A stretch of 55,335 nucleotides of DNA from Gammaproteobacteria bacterium (GTDB taxonomy: Bacteria; Pseudomonadota; Gammaproteobacteria; Pseudomonadales; Azotimanducaceae): NCBI GenBank assembly GCA_002704225.1, contig PAFU01000010.1, forward strand, positions 1-55,335, in the 5' to 3' direction. Position numbers and translations under genes: made by a program. Positions 17,514 to 25,836 of this stretch are shown piece after piece. The stretch's first letter is position 1. Every line of letters starts with the position of its first letter. The notes under the pieces are model-generated. The model made no database searches. It was not told the origin of the DNA and saw only the letters and a program-made list of their open reading frames with translations.

Positions 17514-18379
17514 TGATTGTACTGATGGGCCAGCGCTGCGTATTTCTCGACCATCGGCAACACATCGTCCGGTGAGCCCGAGGGCAGTGCAAAAATGATT
17601 CGGTCGAAGCCTAAGTCCATCAGGTACTCCACAGCGGCCGCATCGGGACCCACACCAAAAATACTGAAACTTGGTGCCCCATCGCGGCCCGCCGCTTCCC
17701 ACGCCTCGCGGGTTTGCGCGATACCGGCGGCGTAATCGACACCGCCGCTAGCGTCAGCGCGGAGCGCGTCTTGGTAAATTGGGAACCAACCGTCTCCATA
17801 TTCGGCGATACGCTGGTATACAAATCGTGATGAAGCACCAAGCAGCACCGGCGGACCTCCGGCCTGAGCGGGTTTGGGGTAGGCCCACAGTTTGTCAAAG
17901 TCCACAAATTCGCCGTGATATTCGGCTTCTTCTTGGGTCCAGATTTCGCGCATGGCGAGCACTCGCTCGCGCAGAATCTTCCAGCGCTGGGCAAATGGCG
18001 TGCCATGGTTTTCCATTTCTTCCGCATTCCAGCCGGCACCGACACCAAGCTCTACTCGACCGTTGGACAAGAAGTCCAAGCTCGCAACCTGCTTGGCCAT
18101 CAAAATGGGGTCACGCTCGGTCACCAAGGAAATGCCGGTACCGAGTCTTATGGTCTTGGTTACTGCCGCGGCCATGGACAGTGCGACGAACGGATCGTGG
18201 GCGTGCCAATACTGACGCGGAAGGTCTGCACCACCTGGCCATGGCGATTTTCGACTGGCCGGAATATGAGTATGTTCAGGCAAAAACAGCGATTCAAAGC
18301 CGTGTGCCTCCGCCTCCCGCGCCAGTGTGTCTGGTGCTATCGCGTAATCCGTGGCAAAAATTAACAGGCCAAAGTCCAT
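17510..18379 (-). CDS. LLM-class oxidoreductase (F420-type, TIGR03619-like)
   Basis: This 289-residue protein has the bacterial-luciferase TIM-barrel fold: MDFGLLIFATDYAI, the SLFLPEHTHIP segment, WHAHDPFVALSMAAAVTKTI, RLGTGISLVTERDPILMAKQ, and the flavin/F420 phosphate-binding GRVELGVGAGWNAEEMENHG. These are features of the TIGR03619 subfamily, whose characterised relatives use coenzyme F420. Most gammaproteobacteria are not known to make F420, so FMN is possible. GGAGGATAGGGT precedes the ATG. The YkgJ gene is translationally coupled downstream. The substrate is unknown. Confidence 0.88.
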   Translation of the reverse strand: MDFGLLIFATDYAIAPDTLAREAEAHGFESLFLPEHTHIPASRKSPWPGGADLPRQYWHAHDPFVALSMAAAVTKTIRLGTGISLVTERDPILMAKQVASLDFLSNGRVELGVGAGWNAEEMENHGTPFAQRWKILRERVLAMREIWTQEEAEYHGEFVDFDKLWAYPKPAQAGGPPVLLGASSRFVYQRIAEYGDGWFPIYQDALRADASGGVDYAAGIAQTREAWEAAGRDGAPSFSIFGVGPDAAAVEYLMDLGFDRIIFALPSGSPDDVLPMVEKYAALAHQYNQ

Positions 18380-18438
18380 ACCCTATCCTCCAGTGATTCA
18401 GGTGCAGCTTAACCTTTTACCCGGATCGGGCGAAGCGA

Positions 18439-19146
18439 TCAGAGTGCCGGGGTTTTCAGCTGTTCTAGGTGCCGGTCAATTTTGGCGACATAGCGCAATC
18501 CCGCCGCGCGGCGGTTGGAGTTCAGGCCAATGTTGTAGGCCGACAGCGCGCAGGCTTGATCGCCCTCACAGCGTTCCAGCAAGAAACCCAATATTTGGGT
18601 CCCGCAGTACACATTTTGCTCAGGGTCATAGAGATCGTTGTGACCGCAAAACTCGGCCCAATAGTGAGGCCGAATCTGCGTTGGGCCAATGGCGCCAACA
18701 TGAGACTGCACCGTTTTTCGAAAGGAACTTTCAGCAAACACCAAACTGGCGATCAGTTCAGGCCGCACTTCCTGCCGAGCCGAGGCTTCCAAAATCCAGT
18801 CCGAGAATTCCAGAGCAACCTCAGGTCGCAGCCCAAAGCCAATGATCAGTTTGTTGGCAAAATCGCTCGCCTGCTGCATGTGGGTCTTGCTGGGAAAATC
18901 CGGCAGGGTCAAGTCTACGGTTATCACAGTGGCATGCTGGCCCGCGATTGGCGTGATTTGCCGCAGGGCGTCGGCTGTGGGCTGAAACACCAAAAACCAG
19001 GCACAGGCCAAAAGCACTCCTGGCGTCCCCGCAAAGCGGTCAAGTCTTCGGCAAACGGATCTGGCGCTCAGGACACAGCGCTGGCACAGATGCCAAATCG
19101 TTCTCCGCCACCCGTTGTCTTCGCCATTTCGTGTGAACTTTTGCAT
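18439..19146 (-). CDS. Lytic transglycosylase-domain protein (SLT type)
   Basis: This protein is about 235 residues long from the ATG at 19146, with AGGAG upstream; ATG 19155 and a TTG at 19227 are alternatives. An N-terminal hydrophobic segment (GVLLACAWFLVFQPTADAL) suggests a signal or anchor. The C-terminal half has the goose-lysozyme-like catalytic pattern: LVFAESSFRKTVQSHVGAIG with the catalytic Glu in AESSF, then PTQIRPHYW, and a late ALSAYNIGLNSN. It should cleave peptidoglycan glycans in the periplasm. The stretch before the catalytic domain (PEVALEFSDWILEASARQ) is the usual helix before SLT domains. Confidence 0.85.
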   Translation of the reverse strand: MQKFTRNGEDNGWRRTIWHLCQRCVLSARSVCRRLDRFAGTPGVLLACAWFLVFQPTADALRQITPIAGQHATVITVDLTLPDFPSKTHMQQASDFANKLIIGFGLRPEVALEFSDWILEASARQEVRPELIASLVFAESSFRKTVQSHVGAIGPTQIRPHYWAEFCGHNDLYDPEQNVYCGTQILGFLLERCEGDQACALSAYNIGLNSNRRAAGLRYVAKIDRHLEQLKTPAL

Positions 19147-19275
19147 CCCAGCCATCTCCTGCGCTGTCGCGCGATAGAGCGTGCATCGATCTAAGTGACA
19201 CAATAATGAAGAAAAAATGGATTTCAAGTCAAAAAGCGCCCAAAGTGCGCCTTTTGATGGTTCGGAAAATAGGCG

Positions 19276-20283
19276 TTAGCCGGCGCGCAGTGCTGCAATG
19301 ATTGCCGCTCGCTGCTCCTCGTTAGAAACGGGGAAGGAAGCCGAGGTGCGATCCACAAAACCTCCGTAACGGCGCAACATTTCCGGCGCTATCTCGTGAG
19401 GCTCACCCATCACACCAAACGCATTGATCATATCGTCGGTGATTAAGGTGCCCATCTCTTTCCAGCGGCCCTGCTTCGACATGGTGTTCAGTTCACCCTG
19501 CAGTTCGCCCACGCCGATGGAATCCAATACGCCTTTGTAAGCAGGTGTGGATCCATAAAACGCGATGCGCTCCTGGGTCGCCACCTTGCTCTTGGCAAAT
19601 TCTTCCTCATTGCGGCCTGTAACGACGAAGCAAGAGTAGGAGAGCTCAAACCCTTCACGCGTTTTGCCCGCCTTTGCCAGCCCAGCTTCAATGGCCGGTA
19701 GGGTAACGGAATCGATGTAGGCTTGAGTGCTGAAAGGGTGAATGATCATCCCATCTGCTACTTCGCCAGCAACTTCCGTCATTTTGGGACCCACCGCCGC
19801 CAAGATCACCTTTGGCGCTCCATATTCGGTGTCATTCGGCGTAAACGCAGGCGTCATGAGTGTGTGCTGATAGTGCTCACCCACAAACTGCAGGGGCTCG
19901 CCGTCATACCAGTTAGCCCAGATCGCACGCATAGCCAGAATCAGCTCGCGCATCTGTGCCGCAGGCCCACCCCAAGGCATGCTGAAACGCTTGGTGATAT
20001 GGGGCTTGATCTGAGACCCCAACCCCAGAGTAAAGCGGCCCTTGGAGTAGGCATTGAGGTCATGTCCGATATTCGCCAAATTCATGGGGCTACGAGCAAA
20101 GGCAACAGCAATGGAGCTGGCAATCTCAAGCTTTTCACTGTGCTCTGCAGCCAGCAACAGCGGAAAGAACGGGTCATGGTTCATCTCCGCGGTGCGCACA
20201 CCGTCATAACCTTGGGCTTCAATGGTTTTGACCGCGTCGGGAATGGCGCGCAAATCCAGATTAATACCGGTATCGACTTTCAT
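19276..20283 (-). CDS. LLM-class oxidoreductase (TIGR03617-like), copy 1
   Basis: This 335-residue luciferase-like TIM barrel has AIPDAVKTIEAQGYDGVRTAE, a MNHDPFFPLLLAAEHSEKLE segment and the cofactor loop GRFTLGLGSQIKPHITKRFS. The form SQIKPHITKRFSMPW marks the TIGR03617 F420-type subfamily. AAGGAG precedes the ATG. It is closely related, along its whole length, to the next gene upstream (20323-21327), so the two arose by tandem duplication. Substrate and cofactor (F420 or FMN) are not known from sequence. Confidence 0.88.
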   Translation of the reverse strand: MKVDTGINLDLRAIPDAVKTIEAQGYDGVRTAEMNHDPFFPLLLAAEHSEKLEIASSIAVAFARSPMNLANIGHDLNAYSKGRFTLGLGSQIKPHITKRFSMPWGGPAAQMRELILAMRAIWANWYDGEPLQFVGEHYQHTLMTPAFTPNDTEYGAPKVILAAVGPKMTEVAGEVADGMIIHPFSTQAYIDSVTLPAIEAGLAKAGKTREGFELSYSCFVVTGRNEEEFAKSKVATQERIAFYGSTPAYKGVLDSIGVGELQGELNTMSKQGRWKEMGTLITDDMINAFGVMGEPHEIAPEMLRRYGGFVDRTSASFPVSNEEQRAAIIAALRAG

Positions 20284-20322
20284 TTTTTCTCCTTATTGAT
20301 TCGTTGTTCACTTAAAACTGAA

Positions 20323-21327
20323 TTAGGACGACAAGTCGCGAATAATGGCTAACCGTTTGTCCTTCGGTATGTTGGCGTAAGCCGCAGACGTGCGATCAAC
20401 GATGTCTCCGTAGCGTGCCTTCATCTGACCGGCGATGGTGTCGGGTTCACCAATGACGGCAAACTCTTTCAAAATGTCCGGTGTAATCAGCTCACCCATT
20501 TCATCCCATCGGCCCTGCTTCGACATACGATTGAGTTCGTCTTGCAGCTCGCCAACGCCAATGCTTTCCAACACCGGTCGATAGGCGGGAGTGGATCCGT
20601 AAAATGCGATCTGCTTACAGGTTGCCACTTCGGCCTCGCGCAGTTCTTCTTCGGTCTGCCCGGTAACTACGAAGGCCGGATAGCTGATTTCAAAATCTGC
20701 GCGGCTCTTTCCTGCCTTGGCAAAGCCTCGTTCCAATGCGGGTAGCGTGGTTTCACGCAGATACTTTTCTGTGGTGAAGGCGTGGGCGATGACGCCATCC
20801 GCGACCTCACCCGCGACTTCCGTCATCATCGGACCCACCGCTGCCAAAAAGACTTTGGGTGCGCCATAGTCAGTGTTCGTCGGTGTAAAGAAAGGGGTCA
20901 TCAGCGTATGCGTATAGAACTGGCCCGTAAACGCTAACGGCTCTTGCTGATGCCAACTGTCCCAAATCGCTCGCATGGCCATGACGTATTCACGCATACG
21001 TGCCGCTGGGCTGGACCACGGCATGGAAAAACGCTTAGTAATGTGCGGCTTAATCTGTGAGCCAAGTCCCAGCACGAACCGGCCCTTGGAATAAGCATTC
21101 AGATCGTGGCCGACGTTCGCCAAGGTCATGGGAGACCGAGCAAACGCCACAGCAATTGAGGTCATCAGCTCGACGTTTTCGGTATTTTGAGCCGCCACGA
21201 GCAACGGAAAAAAGGGGTCATGTGCCGTCTCAGCGGTCATCACACCCGCGTAGCCCATTTCTTCCAGCTCTGCTGCTTGCGCACCCACCGTATGCAGATT
21301 CAGTCCGACACCGCCGTCTACTTTCAT
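20323..21327 (-). CDS. LLM-class oxidoreductase (TIGR03617-like), copy 2
   Basis: This 334-residue paralogue of 19276-20283 starts at the ATG at 21327, with GAGGAGAGAG upstream; in-frame codons further up lack a ribosome site. It shares AHDPFFPLLVAAQNTENVEL, GRFVLGLGSQIKPHITKRFS, PKVFLAAVGPMMTEVAGEVA and the C-terminal NRMSKQGRWDEMGELITPD with its neighbour. Differences are concentrated around residues 95-125 and the C terminus, where substrate contacts are expected. It belongs to the same transcription unit as the downstream copy (39-bp gap). Confidence 0.88.
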   Translation of the reverse strand: MKVDGGVGLNLHTVGAQAAELEEMGYAGVMTAETAHDPFFPLLVAAQNTENVELMTSIAVAFARSPMTLANVGHDLNAYSKGRFVLGLGSQIKPHITKRFSMPWSSPAARMREYVMAMRAIWDSWHQQEPLAFTGQFYTHTLMTPFFTPTNTDYGAPKVFLAAVGPMMTEVAGEVADGVIAHAFTTEKYLRETTLPALERGFAKAGKSRADFEISYPAFVVTGQTEEELREAEVATCKQIAFYGSTPAYRPVLESIGVGELQDELNRMSKQGRWDEMGELITPDILKEFAVIGEPDTIAGQMKARYGDIVDRTSAAYANIPKDKRLAIIRDLSS

Positions 21328-21390
21328 TTCTCTCTCCTCACAGAATTCATCTCCCGAACCCGAGCATAGCCGAATTTCGGGCAATTGCCG

Positions 21391-22074
21391 CTATTCACCA
21401 CTGATGGCCTGAGGCGGCAACTGCTCGCAGATTCCGTCGATCGCCTGACCACTGTGGCTAAAACTCAGACCGTCGCGGTGCATGTCCGCCAGATAATGAC
21501 GAACCTCAATCTGACCCGGCTGGACGGTTAGTTCATAGAACAGCGCATTGGGGTGCTTAACCTGTCGAATCTGCTGCGGAGTTAAATCCAACAGGCAGCC
21601 CAAAATCGCTCGAGATACAACACCGTGTGTCACGATGCCAAGGCAATCGGGCTGCGGCCAGTCGGCCAACAGCTGACGGAAACGCGCCATCAAATCCGGT
21701 AGGTTTTCGCCACCGCCCGGACGATGGTTGTGGGCATCGTTCTGCAACCGCGACCACTCGTCGGGAAATTCTTGCTGTACCTGTGCCGGAGTCTTCCCGG
21801 ACCACGTTCCGCAGTCACGCTCCAGCAACGCATCCGAAAAATGCTGGGGGGCGTCGATACGGGCATTTATGAAATCCGCCGTCGCACGCGTGCGATCCGC
21901 CGTGGAAACCCACAGACATTCAACCGGAGGCAGTTCCGCCAACAGCTTCCCGTGAGCCAGCGCCTGCTGGCGTCCGCGTTCGGTCAACGGCGAATCCAGC
22001 CGGCCCTGCATTTTGCCCGCAACATTCCACTCGGTCTCACCGTGTCGAAACAGATAAATCTTACGGGCCATCAT
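21391..22074 (-). CDS. Histidine phosphatase family protein (GpmB/CobC-like)
   Basis: This 227-residue protein has the phosphohistidine motif YLFRHGETEWN (R10-H11-G12), then LDSPLTERGRQQA, ERDCGTWSGKTPAQVQQEF and the second catalytic histidine in CLGIVTHGVVSRAILG. These define the acid/histidine-type phosphatase branch containing GpmB and CobC. The physiological substrate is unclear. It sits between two LLM genes on the same strand with gaps of 35 and 63 bp, so it may be part of their operon. An ATG 3 bp downstream is an alternative start. Confidence 0.88.
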   Translation of the reverse strand: MMARKIYLFRHGETEWNVAGKMQGRLDSPLTERGRQQALAHGKLLAELPPVECLWVSTADRTRATADFINARIDAPQHFSDALLERDCGTWSGKTPAQVQQEFPDEWSRLQNDAHNHRPGGGENLPDLMARFRQLLADWPQPDCLGIVTHGVVSRAILGCLLDLTPQQIRQVKHPNALFYELTVQPGQIEVRHYLADMHRDGLSFSHSGQAIDGICEQLPPQAISGE

Positions 22075-22109
22075 GCCCCGCTATTCTGGTTTGGCATGGC
22101 GCAGCTTAG

Positions 22110-23108
22110 CTAGGAGAACTGGAATGCTTTGGCGGTAAACGCGGCGAATGTTCGATCCACGTCCTCCCGATTGCCCGCCAGCGGCGCAATGATATGGGTA
22201 TCCACACCACCGTCAGCGTCTGCCTGAATACGCGCTTGAATCTCGTCTTCGTTACCAATGATCGCGATTTCATCGATCATTTCATCTGACATCGCCGAGG
22301 CCGTTTTGTTGCGATCCTTCGCAGCCCAACCCTCAGCAATTTGCGCTGCGGCGTCCGTATACCCTGCCCAGGCAAGAAAATTGTTGTACACAGGTGTCGC
22401 GTAGTAAGGGCCAAAGGCAGCGCGGAACAAGTTACGGCCGTAGTCCTTATCGTCGGTACACAGCACCATGGCACGATTCACAATTTCGACATCCGCAGGA
22501 TTTTTGCCCGCGGCTTGGGCACCGATCGCAATGTGTTCCATCATCTTCGGCAATGCAGCCTTTGGCCAAAGATTAAAGATCACGCCATCGCCGACTTCAG
22601 CGGCCATCTCGATCATTTTGGGACGCAGCGCAGCAAGATACACCGGCGGAGGATTGTCCATGGGTGCTTGGCGATAGCCACGGCTGAACACCGTCTCACC
22701 GTCGTAATCGGTTTTGGCGCCGGTCAGCATGATCTTCACCAACTCTGCAGTTTCGCGAACGCGGGTGAGCGGTTTTTCCAGAGGAATACCGTTGAACTGG
22801 CCCATGATCGTTTGGCTGGAAGACCCCAGACCTAAAATAAATCGCTCGGGTAACAACTGCCCTATCACGTTAGCCGAAGCAGCCAACACGGAAGGCGAGC
22901 GGGTATACACCGGCGTGACCGCCGTACCAATACGAATGCTGGATGTGTGCTGAGCGATTCCTGCCACTTGGGTCAACGTGTCAGGAGCACCAGAGTCGCT
23001 AAACCACGCGTCGGGAATTCCGTTTTCCTCGGCCCAGCGAATACGATCAACGGTATCTGAAATGCGCGGACCGGCTGGTAGCGTTACTGCAATACGTTTT
23101 TCCGACAT
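22110..23108 (-). CDS. LLM-class flavin/F420-dependent oxidoreductase
   Basis: This 332-residue luciferase-like protein has IRWAEENGIPDAWFSDSGAP, IRIGTAVTPVYTRSPSVLAA and the loop ERFILGLGSSSQTIMGQFNG, which corresponds to the cofactor phosphate site of methylene-tetrahydromethanopterin reductase-like enzymes. It is not closely similar to the TIGR03617 pair. I do not assign a subfamily. It starts a minus-strand run that continues with the phosphatase and the two TIGR03617-like genes, and it is divergent from the APH-like gene (99-bp gap). The substrate is unknown. Confidence 0.85.
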   Translation of the reverse strand: MSEKRIAVTLPAGPRISDTVDRIRWAEENGIPDAWFSDSGAPDTLTQVAGIAQHTSSIRIGTAVTPVYTRSPSVLAASANVIGQLLPERFILGLGSSSQTIMGQFNGIPLEKPLTRVRETAELVKIMLTGAKTDYDGETVFSRGYRQAPMDNPPPVYLAALRPKMIEMAAEVGDGVIFNLWPKAALPKMMEHIAIGAQAAGKNPADVEIVNRAMVLCTDDKDYGRNLFRAAFGPYYATPVYNNFLAWAGYTDAAAQIAEGWAAKDRNKTASAMSDEMIDEIAIIGNEDEIQARIQADADGGVDTHIIAPLAGNREDVDRTFAAFTAKAFQFS

Positions 23109-23207
23109 GAAATCCCCTCAGTTACTCTTTCAAAAGACAAGCCTCGCACTTTGCCCTCCATGAGATCAAGCCGTATCCTAGCCCACTGTACGAAATCAGA
23201 GAGCAGT

Positions 23208-24260
23208 ATGAGCGACGTAGAACTAACCCCGGTGAGGGAAGCCCACAAATTTGATGCACAAGCACTGGAGCAGTACCTGCTGGCCCATGTGGAAGGCTTC
23301 CAAGGACCCATGGAGATTAAGCAGTTTGAGGGCGGACAATCCAATCCGACTTTCCAGCTCATCACGCCCAATCAGCGCTATGTCCTGCGCAAGCAACCAC
23401 CGGGTGAACTGCTGCCGTCGGCCCACCAAGTGGATCGGGAATACCGTGTCATGCACGGTCTTTGGAATACCGATGTGCCGGTTCCTAAAATGTTTTGCCT
23501 ATGCGAAGACCCTGAAGTGATCGGCACCAAATTCTATGTCATGGAAATGGTCGAAGGCCGCCTGTTCACCGAAACCCGCATTCCCAGTGTGAGCAACGAA
23601 GACCGCCGTGCGATCTATCTTGATCTGGCTCGGGTAATGGCTTTGTTGCACGCTGTGGATCCGGCGGCTGTGGGTTTGGAAACCTTTGGTCGGCCCGGCA
23701 ATTACTATGAACGTCAGATCGGCCGCTGGAGCAAACAATACCTCGCGTCGCAAACCGAAGATCTGCCCGATATGCACAAGCTCATGGAGTGGCTGCCAAA
23801 CAACATCCCCGCCGAAGCTGGATCAGTCATCGTTCATGGTGACTACCGCTTAGGCAATGTACTGATTCACCCTACAGAACCAAAAATTGTCGCGGTACTC
23901 GACTGGGAGTTATCTACCCTCGGAGACGGCTTGGCTGATCTGGGTTACCTGTGTCAGGACTATCACGGCGATGCCTATGATGACGAAGGCTTAGCCGGAG
24001 CGGATTTTGCTGCGCTTAACTTGCCAACGGAAGCTGAATTTCTTGCCGAGTACTGCAAACACGCGGGCAGAGACGGCATCGAGAACTGGCACTTCTATCT
24101 GATCTACAACATGTTTCGGTCAGCGGGGATTATTCAAGGGGTTTACAAACGCGGCTTAGACGGCAACGCAAGCTCGGAAAAAGCACTGGAGTATGCTGAT
24201 GCCGCGCGAATGCGTTCAGCACGCGGCTGGGCATTGGTCGAAGAGAGCCAGAAAAACTAG
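23208..24260 (+). CDS. Phosphotransferase-family protein (APH / ACAD10 N-terminal-like)
   Basis: This 350-residue protein is counted from the ATG at 23208. It has the aminoglycoside-phosphotransferase-like kinase fold: FEGGQSNPTFQL, the ATP-site lysine in YVLRKQPPGELLPSAHQVDR, the catalytic loop VIVHGDYRLGNVLI and the DFG-like AVLDWELSTLGDGLADLG. The RKQPPGELLPSAH form is typical of the branch fused to or beside acyl-CoA dehydrogenases (ACAD10/ACAD11), thought to phosphorylate hydroxyacyl-CoA intermediates rather than antibiotics. It should not be read as a resistance gene. No acyl-CoA dehydrogenase lies in the window. Confidence 0.88.
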   Translation: MSDVELTPVREAHKFDAQALEQYLLAHVEGFQGPMEIKQFEGGQSNPTFQLITPNQRYVLRKQPPGELLPSAHQVDREYRVMHGLWNTDVPVPKMFCLCEDPEVIGTKFYVMEMVEGRLFTETRIPSVSNEDRRAIYLDLARVMALLHAVDPAAVGLETFGRPGNYYERQIGRWSKQYLASQTEDLPDMHKLMEWLPNNIPAEAGSVIVHGDYRLGNVLIHPTEPKIVAVLDWELSTLGDGLADLGYLCQDYHGDAYDDEGLAGADFAALNLPTEAEFLAEYCKHAGRDGIENWHFYLIYNMFRSAGIIQGVYKRGLDGNASSEKALEYADAARMRSARGWALVEESQKN

Positions 24261-24279
24261 TCAGCGGAAAATCCGGCGC

Positions 24280-24309
24280 AAAAAAGGGGCGATGTTCGCC
24301 CCTTTTTTT
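24280..24309. terminator. Bidirectional rho-independent terminator
   Basis: The stem GGGGCGA/TCGCCCC with a TGT loop is flanked by A6 on the left and T6 on the right, so it works in both directions. It lies between the stops of the convergent APH-like gene (24260) and LLM gene (24320). Confidence 0.92.
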
Positions 24310-24319
24310 ATGCCCTGTC

Positions 24320-25357
24320 TTAGAGCATTTCTTCTGCAACCACCTGCAAGGCCGCCGGATCTTGGCAACCCAGCAACATACTGGACACCTGACCATGGTT
24401 GCCCGCAGTCTTCCAGCGAGCCAGACGCTCGCGAATGCGCTCTGCTGGCCCCACCAAGGCACAGGCATCAATCAGTTCTTTCGGCACCGCCGCCATGGCT
24501 TCGTCTTTTTTGCCCGCAAGATACAGATCCTGAATTTTGACAGCCGCATCTGGGTAGCCCAGACGCTTGCAGTAATCGTTGTAGAAGTTCTTATTCCGGG
24601 CACCCATGCCACCGATGTACAGAGCCATCATGCCTCGCACTGGCATCATGCATTGATCCAAATCGTCTCCCATCACAACCGTGACGAATGGAGCAATTTC
24701 AAATTGCGTGAGATCCTTTTCGCCTGCTTTGGCAAAACCTTTTTCGATCGGTCCTTGGAATACCGAGTACTGCTCTGGATCCATCCATACCGGGAAGAAG
24801 CCATCGGCCACTTCCGCCGCTGCGGCAACGCCGTTATCGGTGATGGTTGCAGCAAAAATCGGGATATCCTCTTCGCAGTGCAAAATACTCTTTAGCGGCT
24901 TACCCAAGCCAGTAGCACCCTCACCGGTGTAAGGCAGGTTATACATGCTGCCTTCGAACGTCAGATCGCCTTCCCGAGCAAAGATATTCTTCATGATCTG
25001 AACGTATTCGCGCAGACGACTCACGGGCTTGCCATAGGGAACTCCGTGCCAGCCCTCAACCACCTGAGGACCGGACGCGCCCAGACCACAGATAAATCGG
25101 CCACCGGAAAGCTCGGCCAGACTCATGGCCGTCATGGCAGCCATGGCAGGCGACCGCGCAGGCATCTGCATGATGGCCGTACCAACCTTCAGACGTTCGG
25201 TTTGCGCCAGAATCCAAGCCGCAGGCGTGACTGCATCGGAGCCATAAGCCTCGGCAGTCCACAGCGAGTCGTATCCCAAATTCTCCGCATGCTTAATGGC
25301 GTCCATCGCAATATTGAATTTGCGTCCGGAATATCCGGCTAAAATTCCCAGCTTCAT
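24320..25357 (-). CDS. LLM-class oxidoreductase (Rv3520c/TIGR03559-like)
   Basis: This 345-residue luciferase-like protein has MKLGILAGYSGRKFNIAMDA, YDSLWTAEAYGSDAVTPAAW, VGTAIMQMPARSPAMAAMTA and GGRFICGLGASGPQVVEGWH. This combination is characteristic of the mycobacterial Rv3520c-type F420 family. In Mycobacterium tuberculosis that gene lies in a sterol-catabolism region (established context, not proof of function here). It converges on the APH-like gene with a shared terminator. The downstream half contains ILHCEEDIPIFAATITDNGV and a DGFFPVWMDPEQ segment typical of the group. Confidence 0.88.
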   Translation of the reverse strand: MKLGILAGYSGRKFNIAMDAIKHAENLGYDSLWTAEAYGSDAVTPAAWILAQTERLKVGTAIMQMPARSPAMAAMTAMSLAELSGGRFICGLGASGPQVVEGWHGVPYGKPVSRLREYVQIMKNIFAREGDLTFEGSMYNLPYTGEGATGLGKPLKSILHCEEDIPIFAATITDNGVAAAAEVADGFFPVWMDPEQYSVFQGPIEKGFAKAGEKDLTQFEIAPFVTVVMGDDLDQCMMPVRGMMALYIGGMGARNKNFYNDYCKRLGYPDAAVKIQDLYLAGKKDEAMAAVPKELIDACALVGPAERIRERLARWKTAGNHGQVSSMLLGCQDPAALQVVAEEML

Positions 25358-25412
25358 AGTGACTTCTCTCGTTAGTGATCGTTAATTGTTTATTGCTGTT
25401 TGGCGGTTTGCG

Positions 25413-25682
25413 TTACGGGTTCGCTTGACGCTCACCCAGGTATCGCATGATGTCCATCGATTCGTACATCCATTCCACCTCGTTTCCCTGTTCCCCGACA
25501 CGTTCTATACGTAAACACGGCACCATACTGCGCCCACCACCTTGGAGCAGTTCGCGAAATGCGTCGGCATCGCCGTTTATGTCGCGCAACGGCAGATCCA
25601 TCCCCAATTGCTCAACGTAGGCGCGCACGCGATAACAGAACCCGCAGGTATCGGATTTGTACAGTTGATACTGCTCGCTCAT
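25413..25682 (-). CDS. Small glutaredoxin-like / GST N-terminal-domain protein
   Basis: This 89-residue protein starts at the ATG at 25682, with AAGGAAT upstream; the open frame further up has no ribosome site. It is a stand-alone thioredoxin fold: YKSDTCGFCYRVRAYVEQLG with the dithiol C13-G-F-C16, the cis-Pro segment RSMVPCLRIE and a C-terminal YESMDIMRYLGERQ, which is the GST N-domain ending. It lacks a GST C-terminal domain. It probably reduces disulfides or binds glutathione. It lies upstream of, and on the same strand as, the Rv3520c-like gene (55-bp gap). Confidence 0.85.
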   Translation of the reverse strand: MSEQYQLYKSDTCGFCYRVRAYVEQLGMDLPLRDINGDADAFRELLQGGGRSMVPCLRIERVGEQGNEVEWMYESMDIMRYLGERQANP

Positions 25683-25836
25683 TCTTATTCCTTTTTCTGG
25701 CGACTGCATTCGACCAGCCGGCAATGTTACGCGCCTCTCATCAATCAGCAAACCCGATTCGTAAGGAGTGACCGACTGCGCTGCCGGGCGTAAACTGTCA
25801 CCATTCAAGCAAGCCCCATGTGAAGGAACGGTAAAT

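Noticed and set aside
17514..17702. N-terminal extension of the YkgJ protein
   Set aside because: The extra 63 codons lie wholly inside the LLM gene and have no family pattern; the GTG at 17513 fits the coupling and the family length.
18469..19194. 241-codon plus-strand frame
   Set aside because: Antisense to the lytic transglycosylase, whose catalytic motifs are clear.
23208..24260. Aminoglycoside resistance gene
   Set aside because: The kinase fold is APH-like, but the RKQPPGELLPSAH form and the context point to the ACAD10-type metabolic branch.
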